Shown piece after piece: positions 45,699-56,004 of a stretch of DNA of 64,000 nucleotides. Origin of the DNA: Ophiodon elongatus (Eukaryota > Chordata > Actinopteri > Perciformes > Hexagrammidae). Under the pieces are notes generated by a model that did no database searches, was not told the DNA's origin, and worked only from the letters and a program-made list of their open reading frames with translations. A program made the position numbers and the translations under genes. Location: assembly GCA_016806645.1 (NCBI GenBank), contig JACSYO010001972.1:727501-791500 (forward strand), written 5' to 3'. Position 1 is the stretch's first letter, and every line of letters starts with the position of its first letter.

Positions 45699-46515
45699 CT
45701 ACTGCACACTGAGGAACCGCCTCTTCTTGGACGTGTGCGTGAACGCGTGGTGACGCCACTCCACATCCGCCGTGCTCTCGTTCTCCAGGGTGCCGAGTTT
45801 GATCATATACACTGAGCAAGAGGACACAAGGCAACGTTTTACACATCTCAGAAGAAAAAGTGGTCCAGAACAGAGGAATTGCTAAAAATGACCATTTCCC
45901 GAGAACAGGGGCCTTTAGTACGAAGCGGGTTCAACGGATCCAGGATTTATTTCGGTTGATCAGGCTCCACGAACCATAACAACCCCAACACCCGCTAAGC
46001 GGTCCTACGAAGCTGATCCCAGGGTTTCTGGATCAGGCCGCGAGCACGTTCGCTTAATAAAAAGGGGCGGTGTTTGCAGCAGCCGACCAATCACAAGCCT
46101 GGACAAGTCTGCTGCCAGCGTAGCGGCAAGAAGAGAAAACTATAATATTAGACGAATACAAAAAAGTTAAACTCATAACTGTGCAGGAAGGAGAGCTGGC
46201 AAGAAATCGCTGACTGTTCGATTGTGTAAATTCACAGACTGATAATATCACCGTTTCATCTGCGGTACAACAGATATGACTATTTTAACGTGTGTGTAGC
46301 TTTAAATTAGTTGCATAAGTGTATGACAATATTTTAGCCTTATTCTTTCAGCCTGCAACCCCGGCGCTAAGAAAAACACTTGGGGGCAAATAAAAAATAA
46401 ATGTAAAAACATAATTCAAAAGGGGTAAGAATGTTTCCCTCCATAACTTCACACAGTCACACAGCGTACATAAAAGTAACGGGAGGAAAACACATTCAGA
46501 CAATACATTCAGACT

Positions 46516-46561
<46 letters not shown>

Positions 46562-47553
46562 CTATACTCCTTGTAACCACATACAGCTGTGGAGGGTACA
46601 CATTAATATCTTGATAAGTCACCACACGGTTTACCCTCCTGGCAAAGCTAGGCTAACGGCTAAGCTAACGGCTAACGGACCCTTCCTTGACATAGAAGGT
46701 GAAAAATCTCTTCATACTTACATTTCATCTCAAACCTGGGTCCCACTTCCGTCAGCTCGATGTTCCTGTGGTCCGTCTTCTTGTAGGTGTGATGCCTGTG
46801 ACAACAGAAGCACATTATCCTGAGAACATTCGTAGCGGTAAAGTCTGTATGGCATTTCCACCGAGTCGGTCCTTTCGCTCCGACCTGAAAGAGATGAAGT
46901 CCTCCTGGTTGGCGAATGTGATGACGCGCCTGCTGTCCTCCTTCGGCACCGGGAAAAGATACTTGAGGATGTTTGAAACCTGCCCGAGCAGAACGACCAA
47001 TTAGTTGGAGCCAGAAACTAAAAACAGGCGAGGTATCGGGTGACAACGCGCGGTGCAGCGCTCACTCACCCTGGTGCCGAGCCGAGAGGAGAAGTTGTGG
47101 AAGACGAGGTGGGGGAAGGCCTCCGACATGGTGCCGATGTCGGGAACGTCGTGCCTCATCACCACGCTGTACAGCGTGAAGTAGGCCGTGGGTCCAAACG
47201 GCAAGTGGCACACCACCATGCCATCTGAGAATATACAGCCACGAAAATAAAATCACTCAATCAGATACTCCATGTGCAGCGTCTCCGTGCTCACTGTGGG
47301 TGTCTTTAGACTCCGAATACAGGCGGCACTCGGTTTACAAGCACAAGGAATCTTGTTTTCCTACTCGGAGAAATGTTCTACTGTTCGCCGTGTGGCATCA
47401 CGCTCGCCATCTTTAACCCGTGTGTTGGCAGCCTACAATTGAGGCTGAGGGGAATTCAACTATAGCGCATCCTCTTGGGAGCATGAATGTCCTAAAATGA
47501 TTTCATGGCTCCTCGAAGACTCGCTTTGGCGTTTTCGCAGGACCTCTGCCGGC

Positions 47554-47633
<80 letters not shown>

Positions 47634-50556
47634 TAGCTGGAGGGAAGCAGGGAACAGTCAGAGAGAGAAGTGACGCTCTCTCGTCTAGCTGGGAAACGGT
47701 GATGGAGCCCCCCGTTAAAAAAAAAAAAGGGGGGGGGGGGGCTTCGCGTGCGTGTTTATACTACATTATGGCAGGAGAGTGAGAGCTGACCTCAAAAGGA
47801 AAGCGACCGAAAACTACCAAGCAACCACCCAGTGAACATCACAGGCAAGTTCACATTCATTTCAAAGAACTCAGTCAGGCTGTCAATAAAAATAAATAAC
47901 TATTAAATAAATGAAATTAATGATATAAAAAAAGACTGCCTGTTAAATTTTGTTTCAATTATGTGAATAATTAGAATTTTTTTTAGAATAAAGAATACAT
48001 TTAAATCTGACGGTTCCCCACCTCAGTGTCCATGAGAAAGTAATATGATCTATGATCATACGCATTAAATTAAAAACAGTTGTATTATTTCAGAGGAAAG
48101 ATGAAAATATCATGATTTATATCATATATGGCTGTAAAGCTTAAAAAGATACTGCGACATTACCTGTTTTTTTTAAATAACAACTTTAAATGTACTGAGT
48201 TTAGACTTTGAGATGCCTGTCAATAAATCCCAGATGGAGCTCCTTTATTAGTGTTCACTGCTCCTTTCACTTGTGCAATGTGACTTTCCCAGTATATGTC
48301 ATTTCACCCCCCCCCCCCCCATTTCATGTGATAAATATGAAAAATCAATAATAATAACAGACTGAGGTCGACAGCGTACCTGGCTGTCCTCGGGTCTCGT
48401 GCAGGATGACGAGGTCTGTGACGTTGTTGGCCTTGCAGGCCCTCACCAGCGCGTTGATCTCGTGGTTCCCTCTGTTCATGCGCTGGGCTCCGGGGAACAT
48501 CAGCTTCACTTCCTGTAACCAGTCACACACACACACACACACACGTCACACCTTGTTCTCCATCTCTCCCGTTACCCCCCGCTGTCCGGTTTGTGATGAA
48601 GACCAGACTGATGAAGAGGAAGACGTTCGGGTCTTGTTGTTCAGTAGTTTGTTATTTTGTTAATAAGCAGCAGTAACGTGTCCGTGCGAGTCCCACGTGC
48701 TCTAGATTTTCTATATACTAGTTTTGTGTTGGATTAAAATGATTTTATCATTGATTATATTATTAAAATCACTATATTAACGATCTCATGACCCTTTTCA
48801 AAAGGACTGTCAATAAATAAATATGAACATTTAAAAAAAATCTGGAGTACACGCAGCAACGCTGTCTTTTACAGATGATAATGTAACCTGTAATTTTTTT
48901 TTAAAAACAGCTCAATTTAACCCCAATAGGTATTCTTTTATTATTGGATACTTTATTCTCCATAAATGTATGCTTGCCTGTGGCCACATTTCATGTTTTA
49001 GCACACTCAGATGATGTTCTATAGTGCTGCTTTCATAGACATGCTTAGCAATACATTTGTACTGTGCTAACTGAACAGTCTCCATTTCCTCTATAATTAG
49101 TCAAAACAAAAAAGTGTCCTTTTAAAAACATGTACGGACCCATAAAATAATGTGGATAGTTTATATAAATAGCATATCCTCTCGGCCCGGCTGCGGTCCT
49201 AACTGAGCCGCTGGTTGCAGAGAAAGTGGTCTGACCTTGGAGAACATCTTGAGTCTGGAGCTGGGGTCTCTGGATGTGGTGACCATGACTTTCGGGTCTT
49301 CAACACCGGCCCACTTGTACTCATCATCCATGTGGGAGCTGACACCTGCGCGGACAAGACCCCCCCCCCAACCCCAACAAATCAGAAAACATGGAAGGAA
49401 CACACCGCTGCCCAAAAAAAAAGAAAAAAAGACGACGTGACGATGCAGTCGGACAGGAAGCTGCTCATAGTAACAGCAACACTCGCCTTCGGCCCCTTCG
49501 TCGTCGTACTCCAGGAGCGTCTGCAGCTGCAGAGCATCTTTGCGCACCTCGGTTGGGAGGAGGCGATTTTCTGCAGAGGAAAAAAAAAACAAAAAAACAA
49601 AAAAAAAAACAGCTTGTGTTAACACCAGGATCATTCACGCTGCCGACCACCCGTCGTACTGAAAGGCAGCAGCAGGACGATGAAGAATGACGATGATGAT
49701 GATGATGATGATGATGCCATCCCACCTTCAAGCGCGCCCTTCAGCTTCTGCTTCTTCTCCTCGATTGTTCGGAGCCGGTCCTCTTGGGCCTTCCTGTACA
49801 GGTACTCTCGCCTCTGTCTCACCTCCCGGCGAAGCTGCAGCGACGACATCATCAACATTATTACACCACCACAACAACATTATTACACCACCACAACAAC
49901 ATTATTACACCACCACAACAACAACATACCAAATCAACTCAGGCACCTAACAACACTACTGTCATCTGGACAGGGGACACGTGAGCTTGGTTCAGAAACT
50001 ATGCACCATTTAATATTTGAGGTTTTTAAATAAAGAACATCACACAGGGGCATTTTCAGTAAGCTGAAAATCAATCTAAAATTATGCTCGTCGTGGTTAA
50101 ATGTTGTAAACCCCTCAAACTGGTTCTAAAACAGGCTAAACAGACATATTATCCTTAAAGATAAACCAGCACTTTTCAAGTTGGACTGGACTCAAGTTGA
50201 TGCCGAACGCGACTGAAGCTCTGGATAGTCGAGGAACAATCGACATCGGTCGGGTTTTATGAAATATGAGAGTTTATACGAATCATCTCCTGTAAATAAG
50301 CGGGTTTTTAAACGCAGGTCAGGGTGCTCATCTTTGCACACGTTACTGTGTAACTCAGAACCACACGATACACCTCAGAGAGGCTTCATCACGTTGTGGA
50401 GCAGAACTGTGATGTTTACAGTGAATGGGGATATCACGCGCACATTAATTATCAGTGACGTCACACCAACACACAGCGACGTTGCTCAGGAAACATTTCA
50501 CACGGAGCTATTAAAACTAGTAATGTCATGTATGAAGTCATTATTTAACTTACCAT
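45699..50556 (-). CDS. imp4: U3 snoRNP protein IMP4 (Brix domain)
   Basis: Nucleolar protein of the small-subunit processome; with MPP10 and IMP3 it helps U3 snoRNA pair with pre-rRNA. Nine exons on the minus strand: 50554-50556 (ATG only), 49726-49834, 49487-49570, 49236-49345, 48380-48512, 47070-47224, 46885-46979, 46722-46795, 45699-45811. Total 876 nt, 291 residues, the same length as human IMP4. Residues 2-37 form the basic start (LRREVRQRREYLYRK); the Brix domain starts near residue 85 (VMVTTSRDPSSRL) and contains FPGAQRMNRG, CHLPFGPTAYFTL, MRHDVPDIGTMSEA and RVITFANQEDFISFR; the end is GTLENESTADVEWR to KKRRFLSVQ. The third intron has a GC donor (49486-49485). No disruption seen. Confidence 0.96.
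45905..46075. repeat. dispersed repeat in imp4 last intron
   Basis: GGCCTTTAGTACGAAGCGGG and, 100 bases on, AGCGGTCCTACGAAGC followed by GATCCCAGGGTTT resemble a teleost non-autonomous repeat with TACGAAGC motifs. Terminal repeats are not clear. Confidence 0.4.
46517..46558 (+). repeat. (AC)n microsatellite
   Basis: About 21 AC units in the last intron of imp4. Confidence 0.95.
47555..47631 (+). repeat. (GT)n microsatellite
   Basis: About 38 GT units in the imp4 intron between exons 48380-48512 and 47070-47224; a run of 12 A then 12 G follows at 47718-47741. Confidence 0.95.
49692..49716 (+). repeat. (GAT)n microsatellite
   Basis: Eight GAT units in imp4 intron 2, only 9 bases from the splice donor of exon 49726-49834. 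Confidence 0.9.
49857..49925 (+). repeat. 22-bp tandem repeat, three copies
   Basis: Unit ATTATTACACCACCACAACA plus AC repeats at 49857, 49879 and 49901 in imp4 intron 1, just upstream of the exon 2 acceptor. Confidence 0.85.
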
Positions 50557-50680
50557 GATTTTTTCTTCAGCTGGTAGCTAGCTAGCAGGCGAGCACTACT
50601 CACATGGAGGAAGGAGGACATGCGTACAAGAGCGTCCTTCATTGGCTGACTAGCAGGAGCCAACCAAATCGCTCGATACT
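50557..50680 (-). promoter_or_regulatory. imp4 5'UTR and promoter with CCAAT box
   Basis: Right of the ATG-only exon. A minus-strand CCAAT box (ATTGG at 50641-50645) lies about 85 bases upstream of the start codon, followed by CCAACCAAAT on the plus strand. No TATA box. The interval is short because a degenerate repeat begins at about 50680. Confidence 0.45.
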
Positions 50681-51230
50681 GACTTCTTCTTCTTCTTCTT
50701 TTATTTTTACTGGCGGTCGGCAAACAGCTGCCGGGTGCATTACCGCCCCCCACCTCTGGAGTGCGGACTCAGGATCTCCCCTCTCTCTCATCCGACAACA
50801 AAACAAAGACAATTCAATAATTAAAACCAACAAAAGGAAACAAATGAAACAAAAAAAATATACTAGAAATATTAGTCTTGTTGACCCTAAAGTTTCCCAA
50901 AAAATGTTTTAGTACATTGCTGATGTTTTCCTCTACAATCACTCTTACTCCGTTATTAAAAACATCTCTCGCAGAATCGTGACAAAACAATAAAACAGTT
51001 TTTTTTTCTTCTTCACAAAATTCCCACTTTCCATTATCATGCTTTTCAATAAATTGACATAAAAATTCCTTTGCGGAATGAAATCCCACTTTTCCGAAAA
51101 TGTATATTTAACGGGAATCACGATGAGACTCTTTCCTTGGCACAAAACATATAACCAGTGTCTTACTTGATATTGCATTCAGATTTATTTATTCATGTCT
51201 TTATTGATTGATTCATTTATTATTACTTTT
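50680..51230 (-). repeat. degenerate dispersed repeat remnant
   Basis: Contains CAGCTGCCGGGTGCATTACC next to CCCCCCACCTCTGGAG, a motif I associate with many fish repeat copies, then an AT-rich stretch. On the minus strand, broken frames contain KWDFIPQRNFYVNLLKSMI and NGKWEFCEEEKK, which look like a decayed protein. I cannot name the element family. Confidence 0.4.
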
Positions 51231-51635
51231 ACTGACGCTTCTTGTTAATACATTATCCCTTTTTGCTGCTACATAAAACTGCAAATTCCCCCGCTGTGGG
51301 CCAAAGACAGGACTCGCTTCTCTTCCTCTTCACTTTATATCCAATTTGAGCATAAACACTTTCTGTGGTCAAATAATACTTTTTTTTTTATTATTTGGAT
51401 ATTGCTTTTGGCAGGTATAGAGTAAAACCTTCATCTCGAACTTCAATTCAGACATTCCCTCAGAGTTAAGAAACGTGATGCAGAGTTAACTGGAACTGCT
51501 TTATTTAGCCATTGGGCTGAAGGATCCACATCATTTGAAATGATACATTTGTTTAGAAACTGAAAGCACAACACACACGATGTACAGATCATCCTCCTCA
51601 ATAAGATAAACGCATGGTGCCGTCGACCCTTTTCA

Positions 51636-51685
51636 CACAATTGTCAGTGTATTCCCTTTTTTAAGGGAATACACTGACAATTGTG
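51636..51685. repeat. perfect 23-bp inverted repeat (hairpin, 4-nt loop)
   Basis: Arms 51636-51658 and 51663-51685 are exact reverse complements (each arm contains TTGTCAGTGTATTCCCTT or its complement) around a TTTT loop. It lies 17 bases before the minisatellite at 51703. Confidence 0.95.
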
Positions 51686-51702
51686 AAGGTTTCTTATAGC
51701 GG

Positions 51703-52266
51703 TTGGCTTCTTGTGTGTTGTGTTGGCTTCTTGTATATTGTGATGGCTTCTTGTGTGTTGTGTTGGCTTCTTGTGTGTTGTGTTGGCTTCTTGTGTGTTG
51801 TGTTGGCTTCTTGTATATTGTGATGGCTTCTTGTATATTGTGATGGCTTCTTGTATATTGTGTTGGCTTCTTGTGTGTTGTGTTGGCTTCTTGTGTATTG
51901 TGATGGCTTCTTGTGTGTTGTGTTGGCTTCTTGTGTGTTGTGTTGGCTTCTTGTGTATTGTGATGGCTTCTTGTGTGTTGTGATGGCTTCTTGTGTGTTG
52001 TGTTGGCTTCTTGTGTGTTGTGATGGCTTCTTGTGTGTTGTGTTGGCTTCTTGTGTGTTGTGTTGGCTTCTTGTGTGTTGTGATGGCTTCTTGTGTGTTG
52101 TGATGGCTTCTTGTGTGTTGTGATGGCTTCTTGTGTGTTGTGATGGCTTCTTGTATGTTGTGTTGGCTTCTTGTGTGTTGTGATGGCTTCTTGTGTGTTG
52201 TGATGGCTTCTTGTATGTTGTGATGGCTTCTTGTGTGTTGTGTTGGCTTCTTGTGTATTGTGTTGG
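51703..52266 (+). repeat. 20-bp minisatellite, about 28 copies
   Basis: Unit TTGGCTTCTTGTGTGTTGTG with variant units carrying GTGTATTG, GTATATTG or GTATGTTG and TTGGC/ATGGC alternation. No spacers, so not a CRISPR array. It lies in intergenic DNA between imp4 and rabl6. Confidence 0.97.
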
Positions 52267-53381
52267 CAGGAGGTTATGCAGCCTACCAGCTCCTTTATTC
52301 ACCACTAGATGGCACTGCGTGCAGGTACCTGGGAGCCAATGTATTGGCAGAAAGGGCCACGTCCCTGAGCATGCTCATGAGAGCAGGCAGAGCTCCACCG
52401 CCTTCAGCCAGGAGATGGAGGGGCATGACCCCAGGCATGACCCCATCACACAGCTGGCTGAGGGCTGCTTTAACAGCTGTACGTAGAGCTAGTAGATCTG
52501 TCTATCTTGGCAAGGTATATCTTTAAAGCCGCATTCATCGTTTTTTTTTTATATTAACATTGGATCAAATTACCAATTTAATAAGGTGGGATTAACTACA
52601 GAAATGATCACCAACGCTGCAGTCGGGTCGGGAGCGTCATCGTTTTTGTTTTTCCGGCCCCCAACCGAGCAGGAATAATAAAACACAATTTCTAATAAAA
52701 AAAAAGGTAAAACACTGTCCTTTTTTCATGCAACAAAAAATAAATACATTTAAAAAAAGTGAATTTTAAAAGGAGAATTCAAACATCATGGATCGCTCGA
52801 GTGCAACTGGCCCAACATCGTTGGCCCCATCCCAACGTCCACACTCACGGACGGGCAGACGTTGGAGGTAAAAATAAAAGGTAAACAAAGAGGTCATAAT
52901 CAATATACACAGAAAGATGAACATTAAGGATTTAAGACGGAACATAAAAACAGGAAATCAGAGACCAAATCCCACACCTGGTTTATTCATAAGCTAGGCC
53001 TTATAATTTGGCTCATTGAAGATGCTTTGACAAATACTAAGAGCATATTTTTCTTGATTATTACCTCATCTCGTTGGTAAGAGGATTGGGCCTCAGACTT
53101 TTCCTGTCTTGAGAAGCCAGCGCAGCCTGATGACATCACCGGGAGCAGAGCTCTGGCTGATCCACAGTATGAGATGGCATCATCTCGCCATGAGCTGGGA
53201 TGATGAGGGGGATGATGAGGGGGGGGGGGTCCGGCTTCACTTCAGCCGGGTTTTTTTTTTTTTTTTTTTTGCTGAAGTGAACGGAATCAATCAAACCACG
53301 CCGGCTATTCTAATTATACATATATATATTTTTAAAGACACAAGAAATGTTTTTTTTTTTTTATGAAGAAATAAGTTTGCA
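52267..53381. other. intergenic DNA between minisatellite and rabl6 3' end
   Basis: The 52267-52500 stretch is GC-balanced and contains TTCACCACTAGATGGCACTG and paired GCATGACCCCAGGCATGACC repeats, but no recognisable exon. 52540-53100 is AT-rich. A hairpin with 11-bp arms and a T-rich loop lies at 53236-53281. Confidence 0.4.
53236..53281. repeat. inverted repeat around a poly-T loop
   Basis: TTCACTTCAGC at 53236-53246 and GCTGAAGTGAA at 53271-53281 are exact complements, separated by CGGG and about 20 T. Confidence 0.8.
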
Positions 53382-56004
53382 TTTATTGGACAAACCAAAC
53401 GTAGGCAAACTCACACAGTGTAAAGATGGAACATGTCATGGGGTGAAAAATAAATGAAGGGTTTCATTCCAAAATGCCATCCATCCATCTGGAAGAACAA
53501 AATACCTGGAAGCACAAATCCCTCCTCATCGCCACTACTTCCTTGATCAGATCATTTCGTGGCATTTCAGGGACATTGTTTCCACACGTATGCATCATTT
53601 TTGGAACAAAGCCCTTCAGATATATGGATATTATTTATATACTTTATACATTCTTTTCTTGCTGTACATTTAAGTCTCATGCTTGGCTTGAAACTGCGCT
53701 TTCAGCATTTATCCTCAATCACATGACGAAAGACAAACTACACAAAAGAAAGAAGAGCACACAGTATTCAGGATCAATGCTGCATAGTTTCAACTTTGGA
53801 ATATCAAACATAAGTTCTTAGTAAACCACGTATGAATGGGAGATGGAGACCGCATATGAAATCTGTCGAAAAAAAATACACGTTGTCATTTTCTCTCGTT
53901 TGAAAGAAAAGAAGAAAAAGTTGTAGTTTATGGAAGATGCCAGCCGTTCGTTGCTCATGTCACCACGCGCGTGTTGTCAGAAGCAGGGGGGCGTGAACCT
54001 TTAGAGTGTTTATAGGAGATATGATCAGCTGTGAACCGGAAGAAGCCGCAAGTGTTTTGATCGTTGAGGACAGTTTCAGCACAAACTCACGGCAAACTCA
54101 CTCCTGACGTTTTGCAACAAAACAAAACAAAACAAAACAAAAAAATCGAAGCAATAAATAACACGAGGATATGACAAACCCTGAACACTTCACGTGCAGA
54201 GAAACGATAACGCAAAACCCTCGACTCTCCCTCAGCGGGGGCGGTGCCGTCCACCGAGGATGAAAAAGAAAAAAAAAAGAAAAAAAAAAAAAGACAAAAC
54301 AGACGTTCCTGATTCACTGCGACCCGACAACACGGACTCTTGTTTTCACCGGTAGAAGGCGAGCCGACCCGTTACGGTGAGAACACGTAAACAACGGGTC
54401 ACGAGGACGGCGGAGCGTCGGCCCCTCGGAGTGAAACCTCCATTAAGGCAACTGCAGAACACACGGGAGGGGGTAGGGGGGGAGGGTCGCCCTCAGGGGG
54501 GAGGACAGCAGGACAGGAGAGGGACGCAGCGACTCCACGAACCAACGCATGAGCTCCTGAACGCAGAGGGCTGACGTGTGGGTTTAACTGAGGCCCGTTA
54601 CGATAATCACGTTATTGACTTATTTTGCGACGTATCGATCACTTTTTAAGATTTCAACTTCCTACGATATGAGGATCATTGTTTTGCCCGTTGTGTTTCA
54701 ATGCGCTGCGACGGGCCTCGGGTCAGTTTCACACCGAGACCACGTCCACACTAAGCCGGCTAAAGTTTTTTTTTTAAAACGCTGTAAAAAAAAAAAAAAA
54801 AAAAAAACAACAACAAAAAAAAACAATTACACTTTTAGTGTGGAAACTGGTAATGCTGGGATCAGATCACACACTGTTTCTTTCTTTCAAGATGGTCACG
54901 GTCACGTCAGACAATCGGACTCGTACATTTTGCTGCGACTTGGACTGTCCCACCACTGAGGAGTTCTCTTCAGGACTCCGAGGCGTCCCGGATGCCCGTC
55001 CCGTCTTCCACGTTGACGCACGACAAGGGACGAGGAGCGCAACCATCACACCCGACATCTCATCGTCTGTCTCCTCTTTTCACCGGCAAACAACAAAACG
55101 GGACACTTGCTGGGACAGACACAGCCCGACCTTTCACAATAAAAGCCCCCAGACATGTACACTGCGTAACTGTTCTCCAGTGGGAACTCAAGATTCCCTC
55201 AGAACATTTCACTAAAAGAGAAACGCAATAAAATAGCTTCCAGTATCTAAGGCCGTACTACAGTTTGTCCTCCGGGTATTTAAATATTTTACAGGCAAGT
55301 GTCATTTATTTGTCATGCCCCTGGTGTGTAAAGGTTTTTTTAAGTGTGGATGGAGGCTTAAACAAAGCAAAGACGCTTTCAAACGTGGCCGGCTCAGTGT
55401 GGACACGCTCCCGGAGTGAAGAAGGGAAAGTCATTACCTTTGTTGTTGATAACGGACAAAAAAAAAATCCTGTTTATAGTTAAGAGACACGAGACCACAT
55501 CTGCTGTTGAGCGCTTGAGCCGACAAGCAGGAAAGAAAGAAGAGACGGAACACGGCGGAGTGTCTCAAGAGTCACTCGTCACTTTAAGCATGCTCTCCAA
55601 ATACGACACCAAAAACAAAAACTAATCCAGAACTAAACGGTGGCCCCTATTTACAGTAGCGTATTGGGAGTGGATCAAATCAAAAAAGACAAAATGTTCA
55701 GCCAACACATTATAATCGAGTCAAAGTACAAAGGGCCAGTCTGTGGCGCCACCAATCATCAACATTTTGGATGCGTGTAACGCGTGGGTCTCCCCGCCGT
55801 TTCCCGTCGGCTGGAATGGAAGTGACCGCAGTAGTGCAGATGGAGGAAATCGATCAGGAGGAACATACAGGTACCAGAGTCCTTAGGGATTTTACCTGGG
55901 TGTTGTCGGTAGCCTTGCGTATTGCGTATGGCTTGGAGATGCTTTATGCTCTTACAAGTCAAGGAACCAGGAGGGTTGCTGTTGGTGTTTTTTTTTATTT
56001 TTTT
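53382..56004 (-). other. probable rabl6 3'UTR and downstream DNA
   Basis: Follows the rabl6 stop (56007-56005). A minus-strand AATAAA also lies within the A run only 6-11 bases after the stop, which seems too close to be the main site; the next convincing one is at 53382-53387. Includes the inverted-repeat element at 54744-55404. No other gene was recognised. Confidence 0.4.
54744..55404. mobile_element. possible non-autonomous element with inverted ends
   Basis: GTCCACACTAAGCCGGC at 54744-54760 is matched in inverse orientation at 55388-55404 with one mismatch. Both ends are followed inward by an A/T-rich stretch containing AAAACGCTG or AAGACGCTTTC. The interior has no coding sequence. The end motif resembles a teleost MITE-like family; target duplications were not established. 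Confidence 0.5.

Noticed and set aside
51703..52266. Possible CRISPR-like array
   Set aside because: Units are directly adjacent with no spacers and the DNA is from an animal; it is a minisatellite.
51694..52305. A 203-codon minus-strand frame of Thr/Gln/Lys-rich repeats
   Set aside because: It is a translation of the 20-bp minisatellite; the unit has no stop in that frame. No flanking gene structure.
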